From positions 18,109,001 through 18,173,000 of the forward strand of contig OZ005612.1 of NCBI GenBank assembly GCA_963930655.1: a stretch of DNA of 64,000 nt, in the 5' to 3' direction. The position numbers and the translations under genes are program-made. This stretch comes from Myrica gale. Lineage: Eukaryota > Streptophyta > Magnoliopsida > Fagales > Myricaceae. Positions 34,826 to 45,622 of this stretch are shown here, one piece after another; within the stretch, counting starts at the first letter, position 1, and each line of letters opens with the position of its first letter. Below the pieces are notes generated by a model. The model saw only the letters and a program-made list of their open reading frames with translations. It did no database searches and was not told the origin of the DNA.

Positions 34826-36745
34826 TCACTGTTCCTTCAATGAGCCAGTTCTAGACCTCTTCAACTCCCATGGTGGTAAGCAGCCCTTATAATGAGAATG
34901 TAGAAACAATGATGACATTGATACCTCCCTCTGATGCATTGACATTGATGACAGGCAACTGAAGGCAGTCCTCAGTTTCTTCTTTTCATTATCATATCCT
35001 TGGAAATCAGGGTCATGGCGAACTGCAGTAGCTTTAAGGGCCTCGGGGAGTATGCAGTGGCACAGTGAACCTACAAGAAGACAAAAAAATGAGTTATCCA
35101 ACTTATCAAGGTTTATGTGGCCTCATGCGCTATGAATTACAATGTCTACAAGTCTTATGTGCCTTAAGGAATGAATCATGGGCAGAGAGGGAATCTTGAC
35201 AGGAACCTCCACTGTATATGAGAGAGCATGAGGCAGAGAACTTGATGTGTAATACACAAATCTTGGGAGTTAATATATCAATTTCAACTTATACAAGAAG
35301 CATTTGGTCCTTTACCCTCTATGATCCCAGAGCCAAAAGTTAGGGTACGGTAGAGAGATATATATACAACCTACCTATTCTTGCAAGTCTATTTACCCAT
35401 TTTGGCATTCGCTTCCCAGTCAGCTTGTAATATATATCCTCACAGAAATGATTGCAGTTCTTAGAAATCAAGTGATACGTATCCCCATTAAAGTTTGCTG
35501 ACTGGCGCTCCATGAACTCTCTAACCTGGACAGGATCTAAGCATGTCGTCCCCATAAATATTGACTTCCTAAACTTGAAGCCAGGGCACTGTCGAGGTTC
35601 AACCTCAAAGACACCGCTTGTTGGGTAGTCATGAGCTCCAAAGGCATATTCAACTCCATGAACTGTAAATTCAACAGTGAAAATCAGACAGAAATAGAAG
35701 ATAGCAGACTATAAATATTTAAAATATATAGGTCGCTTCCGTGTCCTGGTCATTTATGGACTGTATATCTGCAATTCGCATTTACATGCAAGCAAGGGAG
35801 CATCCCAGAATTTATCCTTGAGAAAGTGAAAAATAAATGGGGGTTGAGATGAGAGAAGGCAAGGTGGAAATACTACATTGTTAGGGAGGACTAAGGCTTT
35901 ACAGAAACGTGTCACATTCTTTTGCTCCATCTAAGCTAGAGACGGGGAGTATTCGATCCATTATGGATTTGAGAATTTACTGTCCATATGGTTTAGCCAC
36001 CAGCAAGGACTTGCATGTTTAGGTTGAAAATGTTGCAGGTATGGAGAGGAATCAAATCTGAGGTGGGCTGTATTAGTGAAAAAGGAGATGTGAGGACAAA
36101 ATTAATTTAGAAAGTCTATTTTTGAACATACGAGCACCAAAAGTGTGCTAATAACAGGAAGCATACTTTACAATGATTTCCTTATATTTGGTCCATAAAG
36201 TTTTATAGGAGCATGGTCTGGTTAGTTTCGGTTGAGTCAGGAAGGTTATTTGTTTCTTCTTTTGAAAAATTCAACTAATTGCACTTTTTTTTTCTTTTTT
36301 TTTATAAGCATACTAATTGCACTTCATACATTCTGATGATACACCAAATCAATATAAAGACTACAAGGAGTCGTTTCCTTCCGCAGTATGGTTGACTCTT
36401 CTAATTCAGTCATCAACTTGTGCTCTCACCTTTGACAATGGCACACATCCAGAAAATGTTACGTACAAAAAACTCCGCCAGAGGCATCATGCGCGCTAGT
36501 ATTATCAGGTTGAAGCCCCAGAAACTTAAAGTTCATGATTAATTGAAATGTACAATAACAGGAAACTAACCTTCCACACCAGAGTGAAAGATTCCAAAGC
36601 CTGCCCAATAGACATAGCCATTCATGGGTGTCAAATCATACACATTTAGATAGACAGGTGTATTGCCTGGACTACATCCTGCTGACTTCACTTTTGGGAA
36701 CATGCAGAAGGGTGTAGCTGATTTGCTCCTGAAACAAAGAGGCAT
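34826..36745 (-). CDS. deSI-like PPPDE-family cysteine protease
   Basis: Member of the PPPDE (DUF862) peptidase family, whose animal relatives remove SUMO from proteins; plant substrates are poorly known. Coding exons are 36571-36745, 35375-35662 and 34826-35070, with GT-AG borders, giving 708 nt and 235 residues. The domain starts at PVYLNVYDL (30-38). The likely catalytic pair is His54 in IFHSGVEVHG and Cys128 in SKNCNHFC. FGAHDYPTSGVFEVEP and KWVNRLARIG are other family hallmarks. The C-terminal ~70 residues are serine-rich and probably disordered. The start at 36743-36745 is chosen because the frame meets a stop upstream in the same exon. A non-coding exon begins at 36823, and another may lie near 37533-37760. 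The 25-bp retroposon scar at 36287-36311 lies in the first coding intron. Confidence 0.9.
36287..36311 (-). mobile_element. Tiny retroposon scar with 13-bp target duplication
   Basis: The 13-bp word actaattgcactt occurs at 36274-36286 and again at 36312-36324. Between them is only 25 bp, which on the minus strand reads ATGCTTATAAAAAAAAAG followed by more A. This looks like a LINE-type insertion truncated almost to its poly(A) tail, inside an intron of the deSI gene. Confidence 0.75.
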
Positions 36746-36822
36746 AACAGATTCCCAGGCAATCTTTGGTCCAGATTTCAGGTTATGGGCGAAAGTAGGA
36801 ATCCATCAACGCCTAATTCCAA

Positions 36823-37910
36823 CCTGTAAAAATGGAGACAACAACATTGACCTCTCCTTGTTAAGAAACTACAAAAAGAAACCAAAAACAGGATATGACG
36901 CACATGATTTGGTCTCAAAGTTTCCGTATTAAGAAGTCTAAGACCAAGGTCAACTCATCCCTAACTCTATCCCTCATACGTACAAAACATAATATCGTCC
37001 TCAATTGAAGAGTGAAACCGTATAATTCTACAACGAAAGGAAATATCTTCCGCCCTTCGACTATTTTCAACTTTCTTCTATGAACGAAGTAGACAAATCT
37101 CAAGATCTATGTGCGATATTAAAATGTTCTTCCTCGTTTTCTCCAAGCATTATTTCTAAATATTTTAGTAATTTATTCATTAATTCACTTTCTTCCTGCA
37201 TGTCTTTCATATATTTACGGGGTTCTTTCGCTCTAATTGGATAAGCTGACCATTTCCACATATACGCGAAGAATGTAAGATAAAATAAAATGGAATTAAA
37301 TATACTACACAAGGAACACGCACCGTTCAGGAAAGAAAAAGAAAAAGAAGTTGTATTTACGGCTGAATCAAGGCAACAAATCAGATTTGTAACGAAACAA
37401 AACAATGTAGCCCATATCCAAACAAAATTTTGCAGATTTGATGTGCAAAACAAATCCAGAAACCGAAAACTAGAGACAATTTAAAAAAAAACCAAGTTTA
37501 GGAAAATGAAAATCAAAGACACCCACCGACCTCTACGCGGAGAGCACCCATTAGAAAGTGAGGGATATCCAACCACGCAAATTTAAAGACGGCCATTTTC
37601 AGAGCAGAGTGGATGGCTTCTGAAAATGAAACAATGCGTGTGCCTGAAACCCACACATTGTCTTGCGTCCTCCTGAGAAAGATGAAATCAGAGTTGGGGA
37701 AAGAGTGGACACAAAAAGAAGAAGACCAATAAAGGGTAAATACGTCTGGATAAAGGTCCAAGTGAAACCGTGAAGGACGGCTTAGAAAAAAGCTTAGGAA
37801 AAAAAGAAGCCGCGAAGGACATCAAACAATTTGACCGCCTTGCTTTATGAGTCATCTTGTCTGGTCTGAAGCTATTTTTATATACTGAATACGTGGAGTG
37901 TGAAAATTTT
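36823..37910 (-). other. 5' leader, leader intron and promoter of the deSI gene
   Basis: The acceptor at 36824-36825 shows that the transcript has an upstream exon. A plausible donor is gcgtagag followed by gtcggtgg near 37531, ending a leader exon that lies in 37533-37760. No protein-coding gene is recognised here. Confidence 0.45.
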
Positions 37911-38072
37911 GGGTATTGATGTTTGGAAACTATTATAAAGTAAAAATATGTTATGAGAGTTGATTAAAAGTGAAGAGAGAAAATATTTTTAATAAATATT
38001 TTAATAATAAAAAATTATGTGATGAATTTTTTATGATTAATCCTAAATTTTTGGGGCTCAAACATACCCAGA
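37911..38072. mobile_element. AT-rich MITE, family member of 11311-11505
   Basis: The ends gggtattgatgtttgg and, inverted, gggtatgtttgagcc bracket an interior (gagagaaaatatttttaataaatattttaat-like) that aligns with the element at 11311-11505. No clear target duplication. Confidence 0.5.
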
Positions 38073-38169
38073 ATGCGATAATTTATAGGATTATTATCTA
38101 AAATTATATACCTTTATAATTTCACGGAATAAAAGCAAATAGTCGCATAAAATAATGATAATAATATTT

Positions 38170-38514
38170 GAGAAATTGAAAATTTAGTCACTGAATTTAT
38201 AGCACGCTGACAATTTAGTCACTAGGTTTCATTTTTTGACAATATGGTCACTGAGAATACATAGTTGTGACGATCTAATCTTTCCGTCAAATCTCCGTTA
38301 ATTTTTAACGGAATAGAATGTGGTCCGTCTGCTACAAGTTAGCTTTGCCACAACAATAAACAAACCGGCCAACCACTATTCCGGTTAAAAAATTAACGGA
38401 AGTTTGACGGAAAGACCAGATCGTCACAATTATGTATTTTTAGTGACCATATTGTCAAAAAATGAAATTTAGTGACTATATCTTTAAATCTAGTGACTAA
38501 ATTGTCAATTTTCT
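38170..38514. mobile_element. Palindromic MULE-type MITE with perfect 9-bp target duplication
   Basis: A 345-bp element with long inverted arms (aaaatttagtcactgaattt against aatttagtcactagattt) and an inner palindromic block around ccgttaatttttaacgg. The 9-bp target duplication ATAATATTT at 38161-38169 and 38515-38523 is perfect, the length expected for Mutator-like elements. No coding capacity. Confidence 0.85.
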
Positions 38515-38523
38515 ATAATATTT

Positions 38524-39440
38524 TATTATTAGTATTATTGAGTAGCTTTGTCTGTATCAGCAAAATGTAAACTAAACAGAAGCAGGGCCCCCCTCTGTGC
38601 TTTTAAAAATGGGGCTTTTCTCCTCGGATCTGGACTCTTACATAAGGTTCAGCAAGCCCACCGACGGCTCGCATAAGATAAGACCTTATTAACAAAAGAT
38701 ATTGGGATATTTTTGCTTTCTTTAATTTCTTTTTTATTATCTCTTGGGTTTCATTTTTATTTTTATTTTTCAATTTTGTTTTATTTGTTATATAACTTAC
38801 AAGTATAGAAAACAAATGTATTAATTTTGAATATGTAATACCTCTAGTCAACCGCGTCAATATTTTTTTATGGAAAAATAAATGGAGCCACGAGATTATT
38901 TATTAGCTTAATTAGTCTACTAGTACTTGAGCTATGACAGGATCCCAATCTGATCACTAAGTTATGCTTCGTCCAATACTAATTTTTGAAAAATCTTTCA
39001 TGTCTTGGAATAGTCATTACGAGTAGACTCATTTGCCCCAATTAATAGAATGAATCTCATGAGCCTACCATTCATGTGAAAAAACAACAACATAGAATTT
39101 CAATAGTGTGTTCATTGAAACCTTACCTGGACAGGGTCAATGGGTTATCAAGAAATTGATGTTTCGGTCGTTTTTTTGGTTGCAATTATTCTTGGGTCAC
39201 CAAGCTTCCAAACAAATGGGGACAGCACACCTGCTAAATTTCTCGAACGATTTATCTCAATTAGTGTTCTCGTATTCTCTCCCATGCAGCATGAATTTCT
39301 CATAATTTTCGCCAATTTTCCAGTTAATATTATACACAACTCAAAACCCCCCTTCACAAATCAGATATGTCAAATTATGCTCAGGTATATCCGAGGTTCC
39401 AGAAACCGAATTAGACAGATCTTGAACTCCATGAAGAAAC
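38524..39440. other. Intergenic; possible lost 5' part of the bZIP locus
   Basis: AT-rich to about 39100, then mixed composition. Open frames at 39108-39520 do not resemble the N-terminal proline-rich domain expected of G-box factors. Confidence 0.35.
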
Positions 39441-40629
39441 GCAACAGAAGCTCCAAAAATTGTGGACAAAAAGGTAACCTCAGGTTCCAGCAATTTTGGT
39501 CCCTCAGGAAGGTAATTTGAATTATTTTGTACGATTATCCCTACTGAATATGGTTGTTACATTTTGCTAAACTATGATTGCGAAAACACCTTGATACAGG
39601 GCTGCAACTACAAGTTCGGAGTCATTAGATGAAAGTGGTAACACTGACCAGGTATTCAACCCTTAACTTTGTTTATCTTAAAGTTTCAGTAAATATGAAA
39701 ACCTATTAGGTTGCTTTTGCCTAATGCTGCTGTCTTAGCTGAGTAATAACTGATCTTTCAAGTTTTTCCATGAGGTTTCCTCGAGCAAAAGGCAAAGATT
39801 TAACCTACATCTGGGAGATGGTATGTTTTGTAAGTTCTCGTTCTTTGCTTTCATTTCTCATGTCAACTAGTTTGATTTTTCTGTAATAGTTGAGGAGGAA
39901 TGGTTTCGCAGAACAATGCCACTGGCCAGTGTTGTTCTGCTGGTGAAACTAATCACAACATGGAGATGAGCCTCGGTGCATCCGATGTTCCCCCGATGCA
40001 TGCGAAGGTGAGACTAAATTCATCAGATGTTCCACCAATACAGAGCACAAAAGGGTTAATGATTTTGGTTTCCATTCATTCATTCTTATCTTCACAGGAA
40101 GAATGTGAAAAACTACGAGCATCGGTGGAGAGGCTGGCCACTGAATGTTCCGTGCTGGAGGGAGAGCTAATGAGGCTTTATGAGGAATCTCGGGAACTTG
40201 GTGCTGAAAACGATCGCCTCATGGTTCGCCATCTAAACCCTTCTTCTTTATTCTGATTCACCCAGCTTGATTGAGTTGCCTTGGTTTCTGCTATATCGAC
40301 TATTCCTGCGGTTTCTTAGTTTAACCACTGTATGCATCGAGGTTGTTCGCTTTAGAATCTCCGTGAAGTTTATGGTTCCATCATCTTATATGGAGGCCTA
40401 TTAATTTTGAACAGTCTTCTACTCGGGAATTTTTTCTGTGTGTTTGCAAGGAACTAATATTCATTCAATTGGCTTGCCGATGGAACAGAAGTTAACCGAA
40501 ACTTCGTACCTGCCAGATGCAAATTCCGACATAATTGCTGTCAACTCTGCCTCTGTTAGCGGTGAAAGCGACCAGAAACAAGGAAGCCCGAGTGGAAGTT
40601 CATTTGATTCTTACTCTACAAATACATAG
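39441..40629 (+). pseudogene. GBF-type bZIP remnant: leucine zipper without basic region
   Basis: Spliceable exons that keep one frame are up to 39511, 39600-39651, 39763-39820, 39895-40007, 40098-40223 and 40489-40629. The encoded order resembles the middle and end of plant G-box-binding factors: a Ser/Gly-rich part (GSSNFGPSGR, TTSSESLDESGN), a KRQRFNLHLGDGG and SQNNATGQ segment, then a zipper. Exon 40098-40223 encodes 42 residues with leucines at 6, 13, 20, 27, 34 and 41, six perfect heptads. The DNA-binding basic region that should come just before is absent; only an 89-bp intron lies there. The N-terminal domain was not found either, and a stop lies in frame at 39432. It is either a decaying duplicate or a short dimerisation-only regulator. 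The resemblance to GBFs is from memory of the family. Confidence 0.6.
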
Positions 40630-40822
40630 GCTTCAAAGCTTGAAAGAAGAGGCATGATACAAAGCACTTTTGCAGATGTTTCTTGTACAATGACTTCAAT
40701 ATTTGCAGTGTTTTGTTGCCCCCTTGAGCTGGATTCTTCTTGACTAGTATACTCCTATCATTTTCTGAACCAAATTGTGCCGTGCAATTTAAATAGAGAT
40801 AGACACAGTAGTCATGATACAA

Positions 40823-41593
40823 TTTTTTTTTTTTTCTAAGCAAACGTGAAATTCATTTTACAGGATACAACTGTGCTTAATATAGACAACCCTACTAGGT
40901 CGAATACAAAGAATAGAGACATAAAGGCCAAATTCCATATGGTCATAGAGGCCTCAACAAGAAAAACACAAAGGTTTGTAGATCCTAATCGTGTCCAAAG
41001 ATCCGTTAATAACACCGTCGAAAAAGACGGTCTCCTAATGAGTATCCTACTACCCCAAAAGACTATTCACACTAGCACAAATGGACAACAAGGTCCATGA
41101 CAAAAAATGAAGTAGCAGGTGAAAAACCACCGGGATAGCAGTCGCTGAAGCAAAGACGCTGGTTTGGTGGTCACCACATGCACCCTCCCACAAAATCCTA
41201 TAGAAATAAAAATCACAAACACAAGAAAAACACACTTAAAAAAAGGCCACTGGCAGGCCGAAATGTAGCCAGGAAACTGGACCAGAGAAAACAAGCAGAG
41301 CTACCCAAACAGACCCATCAAAGGGGACCACACGCGCGCCGGCTGACGACGCCTGGAAAGATCTAGAAACGAACGTCTGGAGCTGCTGAGACCATCCCTC
41401 CTGCACGTGGTCACCAACGTTCTTTTGGAACGTCGGGAATCTAGCGTTGAAAACATCCACTGAGAGTGTGAAGAGAGGGAGGGAGGGGCCGACAGGAGTA
41501 GCAAGGGCTCCTCTTGCCGCCAATTGCAATGAGGGGGGAGGGGGTTCAGGCGAAGGGGGAAACGAAAATTCTAGAGAGGACCGGGCAAACGAA
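40823..41593 (-). mobile_element. LINE-like retroposon, 771 bp, with 14-bp target duplication
   Basis: A T-run at 40823-40835 followed by ctaagcaaacgtgaaa is, on the minus strand, a TTTGCTTAG + poly(A) tail typical of plant L1 3' ends. The flanks tagtcatgatacaa (40809-40822) and tagtcatgatgtaa (41594-41607) match at 12 of 14. The 5' half (41300-41590) is GC- and C-rich, and the 3' half is A-rich. No reverse transcriptase is present, so it is an internally deleted LINE or another transcript copied by LINE machinery. Confidence 0.75.
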
Positions 41594-41607
41594 TAGTCAT
41601 GATGTAA

Positions 41608-42246
41608 TTCGAACAAAAAATTATATAGAATTCTGATTCCTTTTCTTGTGGCAACATTCAACCATTGGTCTTTTAGGCTTTTCGGTGGTAGCTTTGGGGA
41701 ATAATCAACAGGACAGGGTTGTGATCACCATGTATTTCCCATGTCACATTGTACAAATACAGACCCTTACAGTGCAAGGAGCTTAGTATATGGCTAAAGC
41801 CTAGGGCCCTAGGGTATTGTTTATGAACTGATTCTGGACTCTCATATCCAAGGATTAAGCTAACATGTTTAACTGTTTTGTACTGAAGGGTTCTCAGGCA
41901 AAATTGCCCCAAAATTGCTAGTTACAAAGCAAACTGCTAAAATAAGAGGAGTTTACTTTACTATAGCTAGCAACAAGAAAAAGCATAACTTGTCTTTATT
42001 AGACCCCTGAAGAGGGGGGCGGGAGAACATAGGCTTATATTAAATGGTAAACTCGGGAAACAGGGACAGCACAATAACATCACAGTTCCCATGGAAGGTA
42101 TAACAAAAATGAAGGGATTTCACATTGCCAGCAGAACAAGAAACCTTTTTGAATTTTATTCTTCACGTGTGCTTTTGAATGTTTATAGTACACTTCATTT
42201 AGCAAGCACAGAAATGCAAAAATGTATTTCTGAGAGCAGAAACCTG
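41608..42246. other. Intergenic; 3' UTR side of the RRA gene
   Basis: No gene recognised. The part next to 42247 is likely 3' UTR of the minus-strand arabinosyltransferase. Confidence 0.4.
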
Positions 42247-44766
42247 TTACCAATCCGAACCATCCGGGAAGGGGCTCAGTGCATCCTGCTTTCCATTGAC
42301 ATAGAAGTCCACTATCGCTTTCATTCGTGGAAGCTTATCAGGGTGGTAATTTACATGAACAATTACTGGTTTGATTTTGTTGAGTTTAGCATCTTTCCTC
42401 ACAGCCTTGAAGAGGACTTTGCTATTCAAGAAAAGATAGAAATCCATAGTTCTCCTGGCAGCATGAAGCCCATCATACCCAGGATGTGAAGGGAAAAAGA
42501 GCTCCTCATTAAAAACTGCCTGGTCCCAAGAGTTTGGTTCCTTAGAGAGCCGACTAGCAACACGATCAAGAAGCTCAATCGAAGGGATTGTTGGTCTAAT
42601 ATAGAAGAAACCAGAGTTAAAAACCCACATCCGCATCGTATGGGCGTATCGAGCCCAACCCATTGCAGGTTCATCAAAGACGTCATTATACCCATAAGCT
42701 GTCATATTATCGTGACCATCAGTCATCGACTCCACATCAGAATCCCGATATAGATATTGAAAAGGATTCTGCAGATACACGATATCAACATCCGACAGAA
42801 GAACACTGTAACCTAGCTGCAAAAACTCCCTCAGAATACGGAATTTCAACCCTGATACAGCATGGTTCCCTCCACTCCTTGCAACTGAATCAATAGCTTT
42901 ATCTGGGTCTCTTTTATACACTGGGACATCCTTCGACTTGCAGAACCTATCAATCTCCTCATCCAAAGCAATAACCAGATAGTTAGGTATACCCACTCTC
43001 TTAATGTTAGTGAACCAGACCTCCAGCATGTCCTTCACATTTGAGTTAGCAAGTGCAACAATAAGCTCCCCCTGAATAGCAACTTTCTCTAATATCTTTG
43101 CCAATCTTGGATTCACAGACTCATCAGGGATGACAGGAGGGTAGGTTCTTAATCCCTTGACAGTACCAAAAGGTCCAGCTTTCAGCTGTTTACCCAAAGC
43201 AAGAACCTGTTTCTGTGCCTGATCTTTCCCTTGATCAGCCAATCTTAGCTTTTCCGTGAGCTCTCTCATTTGTATTTTTAACTCCGCATTTTTCTCAGAT
43301 GCTGCCACAAGCTCCGATTTCAACATGTTCATCCGTTCGGACGATTCACATGAGGCCGAACTAACCTAGTGGACAAACAATTGAAAAAACAAATATCATT
43401 TCCATAGACCTGAAATTTGTGCCTTCGAACCCCACCCCAGTAATTGATTCAGCAAAATGGAAACTCCATACAAACTGAACTAATGGCTACGAGATAAATT
43501 TTGTAGAATAGGCACAACTGTATAATATAAATAGCATACACGAAGTGAACAACCTCTCATCCTACACTTTCAGAAGTAGCAAATGGTAATCCAAAGCGTT
43601 TAAAAGACGTGCATATCAAGCACAAGATTTCTGTCAGTGAGTTATGTGTTAATTTATCAGACAACGATAGCATTCCTGATTTGAAACAATCAGCAGGCAT
43701 CAAAGTGCCCACGAACCAGAACAGTACCACCAATTCAAGTCAAACCATGTATGGTGGTTCCTGGAAAGTGAACAAGCACAGAAGTTCACATTATCAAACT
43801 ATGCCAATTTTTTTCACACTTACTTGTCAGAGAAATTAGGGCCTAGTCACCTATACAACTATTTAGAAGTGTCAAATTATCACCATTCCATTATAACAGA
43901 CTCACCCAAACGCAATAAAATCACTATCTTTTCTTTTCCTTTTTCTGTATGTTCCAAAATGCATGTTACTTGCCAATCCGAATAAAGGAAAGGGTTAACT
44001 AACCTCTTTTTTAAAAATAGTCATTGAGTTTTCCAACCGATCATAAACTATCCTCAGGTTTTGTTAAAAAATGAAAAAGGTCACAACCCCTCCGGACCCC
44101 GCGCCACCCTGGGGAGCTCCTCCTCCCAGACAGGGGAGGGTGAGATTTTTTTTATATTTATTTTAAAAAGTTAAATTAATATATTTGTTTTTTTAAAAAT
44201 GTTTCATTTGAGTTAATGCACACATGACATAATTTAATTGGCGTGGCTTAATCTTTGGACGGGCGTTTATTCAAACTCTCCAAAGGGAGTGTCTATGGGA
44301 AGGATTTTTTTTTTTTAAAACAAAATCTGAGGCTACTTATGATCAATTTTAAAACCATTTTTAAAAATGAGGTAAAAACTAAAACCTACTGACTAAATGG
44401 AATAAAGGAATAAATGGTGTAGCACACGGATAATTTGCTAGTAGAATTCTTCATTTAAATCACCAATATAAATTCATGAGCCCAAAATGCGAAAACAAAA
44501 CAATTGAAATAAAATCTTCAATAATTTTTTTTTAAAAAAAAAGAAGAGGAAAAAGCAGGCATGGAGATGGGAACCTGAGCATTATCAGATTTGGAGAGGC
44601 GGCGAGGGATAACAGAGTTTGGGAGGAAGAAGCCGCTAGGGAACAAGAAGGCGAATACGCAACCGAAGAGAATTCCCACTCCGATGGCCACGCCGATTGC
44701 GACCCTCGATTTGGGCTGCGACTGCGCGGTGTTTCGCGTCAAGAGCCCCTCTCTGCGGCCAGTCAT
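42247..44766 (-). CDS. RRA-type arabinosyltransferase (GT77)
   Basis: Golgi type II membrane enzyme of the REDUCED RESIDUAL ARABINOSE group, which adds the second arabinose to hydroxyproline-linked chains on extensins. Two exons, 44575-44766 and 42247-43365, joined in phase 0 with GT-AG borders: 1311 nt, 436 residues. A short basic cytosolic tail is followed by one membrane segment (about 22-47, [21 protein letters not shown]). A coiled-coil-prone stem comes next ([11 protein letters not shown] to ALGKQL). The GT77 catalytic domain contains [20 protein letters not shown] and the DVD motif at 256-258 ([14 protein letters not shown]). SVESMSDGHDN-like and [16 protein letters not shown] blocks are also conserved. 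It ends at [13 protein letters not shown], as in the Arabidopsis RRA proteins. Complete by eye. Confidence 0.95.
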
Positions 44767-45622
44767 CGGTGGGCCTTCTTAAGATTTATGTGTCAATGGA
44801 GGCGGGGTCACAGAGGGAGCTCGAAAGTCAAGTAGCAACGGTTATTTAGAAGGCATTATTGGGTTGTGAATCGAGATGGGTTTGATTGATGGGGGGTTTG
44901 GAGAAAGTCAAGGGTACGTACCACAACCACTTAGGCTAGATTCAAAGTTCAGAGAGTGGTGGTTGAATAATGCAGTGAAAAGATTTCTTAGATCTTTTTT
45001 TTTTCTTAATTAATCGATTAATTTATAAAGGAGAACAATAGAAAATCGTTGGTCAACGAATCTTTTGGTTGCATCGTGCTCAACCGCAATAGAAACGACA
45101 GGTCGTTTCCCTTCTTTTTATTGGTTTCCTCCCTTCAAATCTTTGTTCGTGCCAAAAGCAGCGCCTAGTTGTAGCATTGCACATCTTGGAGACTTTGGAC
45201 TTTCTACTAGAGTTTGCTCAAGGTTTCACGAGCCAACTTCAAATGAAGCCACGTCCATCCCAAATCTTGCCTGGCAGGAGTCCGCAGCCAGCATTGCGAA
45301 ACTCTACGAAAGAGTTTGTTTAGGCTTGCTGGATGAGAAGCAGTGTATCATATCATCCTCTTAGATGGTGATCAGCAATTTCTGATCTGCGATGGTAAAG
45401 TGACGAGGAAAGTGCAAACATTTTAACAACTCAGGCGCTTCATCAGACAATACCATTCCTTTGTATACCAATCTGGGTGAAAAGTGTATTTTATCTTCTT
45501 TTTTTGAAGCGAAGGCTTGATCATCTTACACAGGAAGATAGTACAGGGAAAGCAACTAAAACATGATTTTCTATCGGCATCCAAAATCAATCAGGTTATC
45601 ATCGTGCTGTTCAAAGATGACC
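44767..45622. other. Intergenic; RRA promoter and PPR 3' region
   Basis: The left part should hold the RRA promoter and leader. A plus-strand open stretch at 45065-45364 opens only with TTG and shows no known domain, so it is not called. Confidence 0.4.

Noticed and set aside
41236-41661. 141-residue proline-rich open frame on the minus strand
   Set aside because: It begins outside the retroposon at 40823-41593 and crosses its border, so it cannot be an ancestral gene of either part.
43366-43460. SINE-like words in the RRA intron (cctagtggacaa, cttcgaacccc)
   Set aside because: The first word overlaps the splice acceptor, the body is missing and there is no tail.
45065-45364. 99-residue open frame on the plus strand
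   Set aside because: Opens with TTG, has no domain and no promoter-like context.
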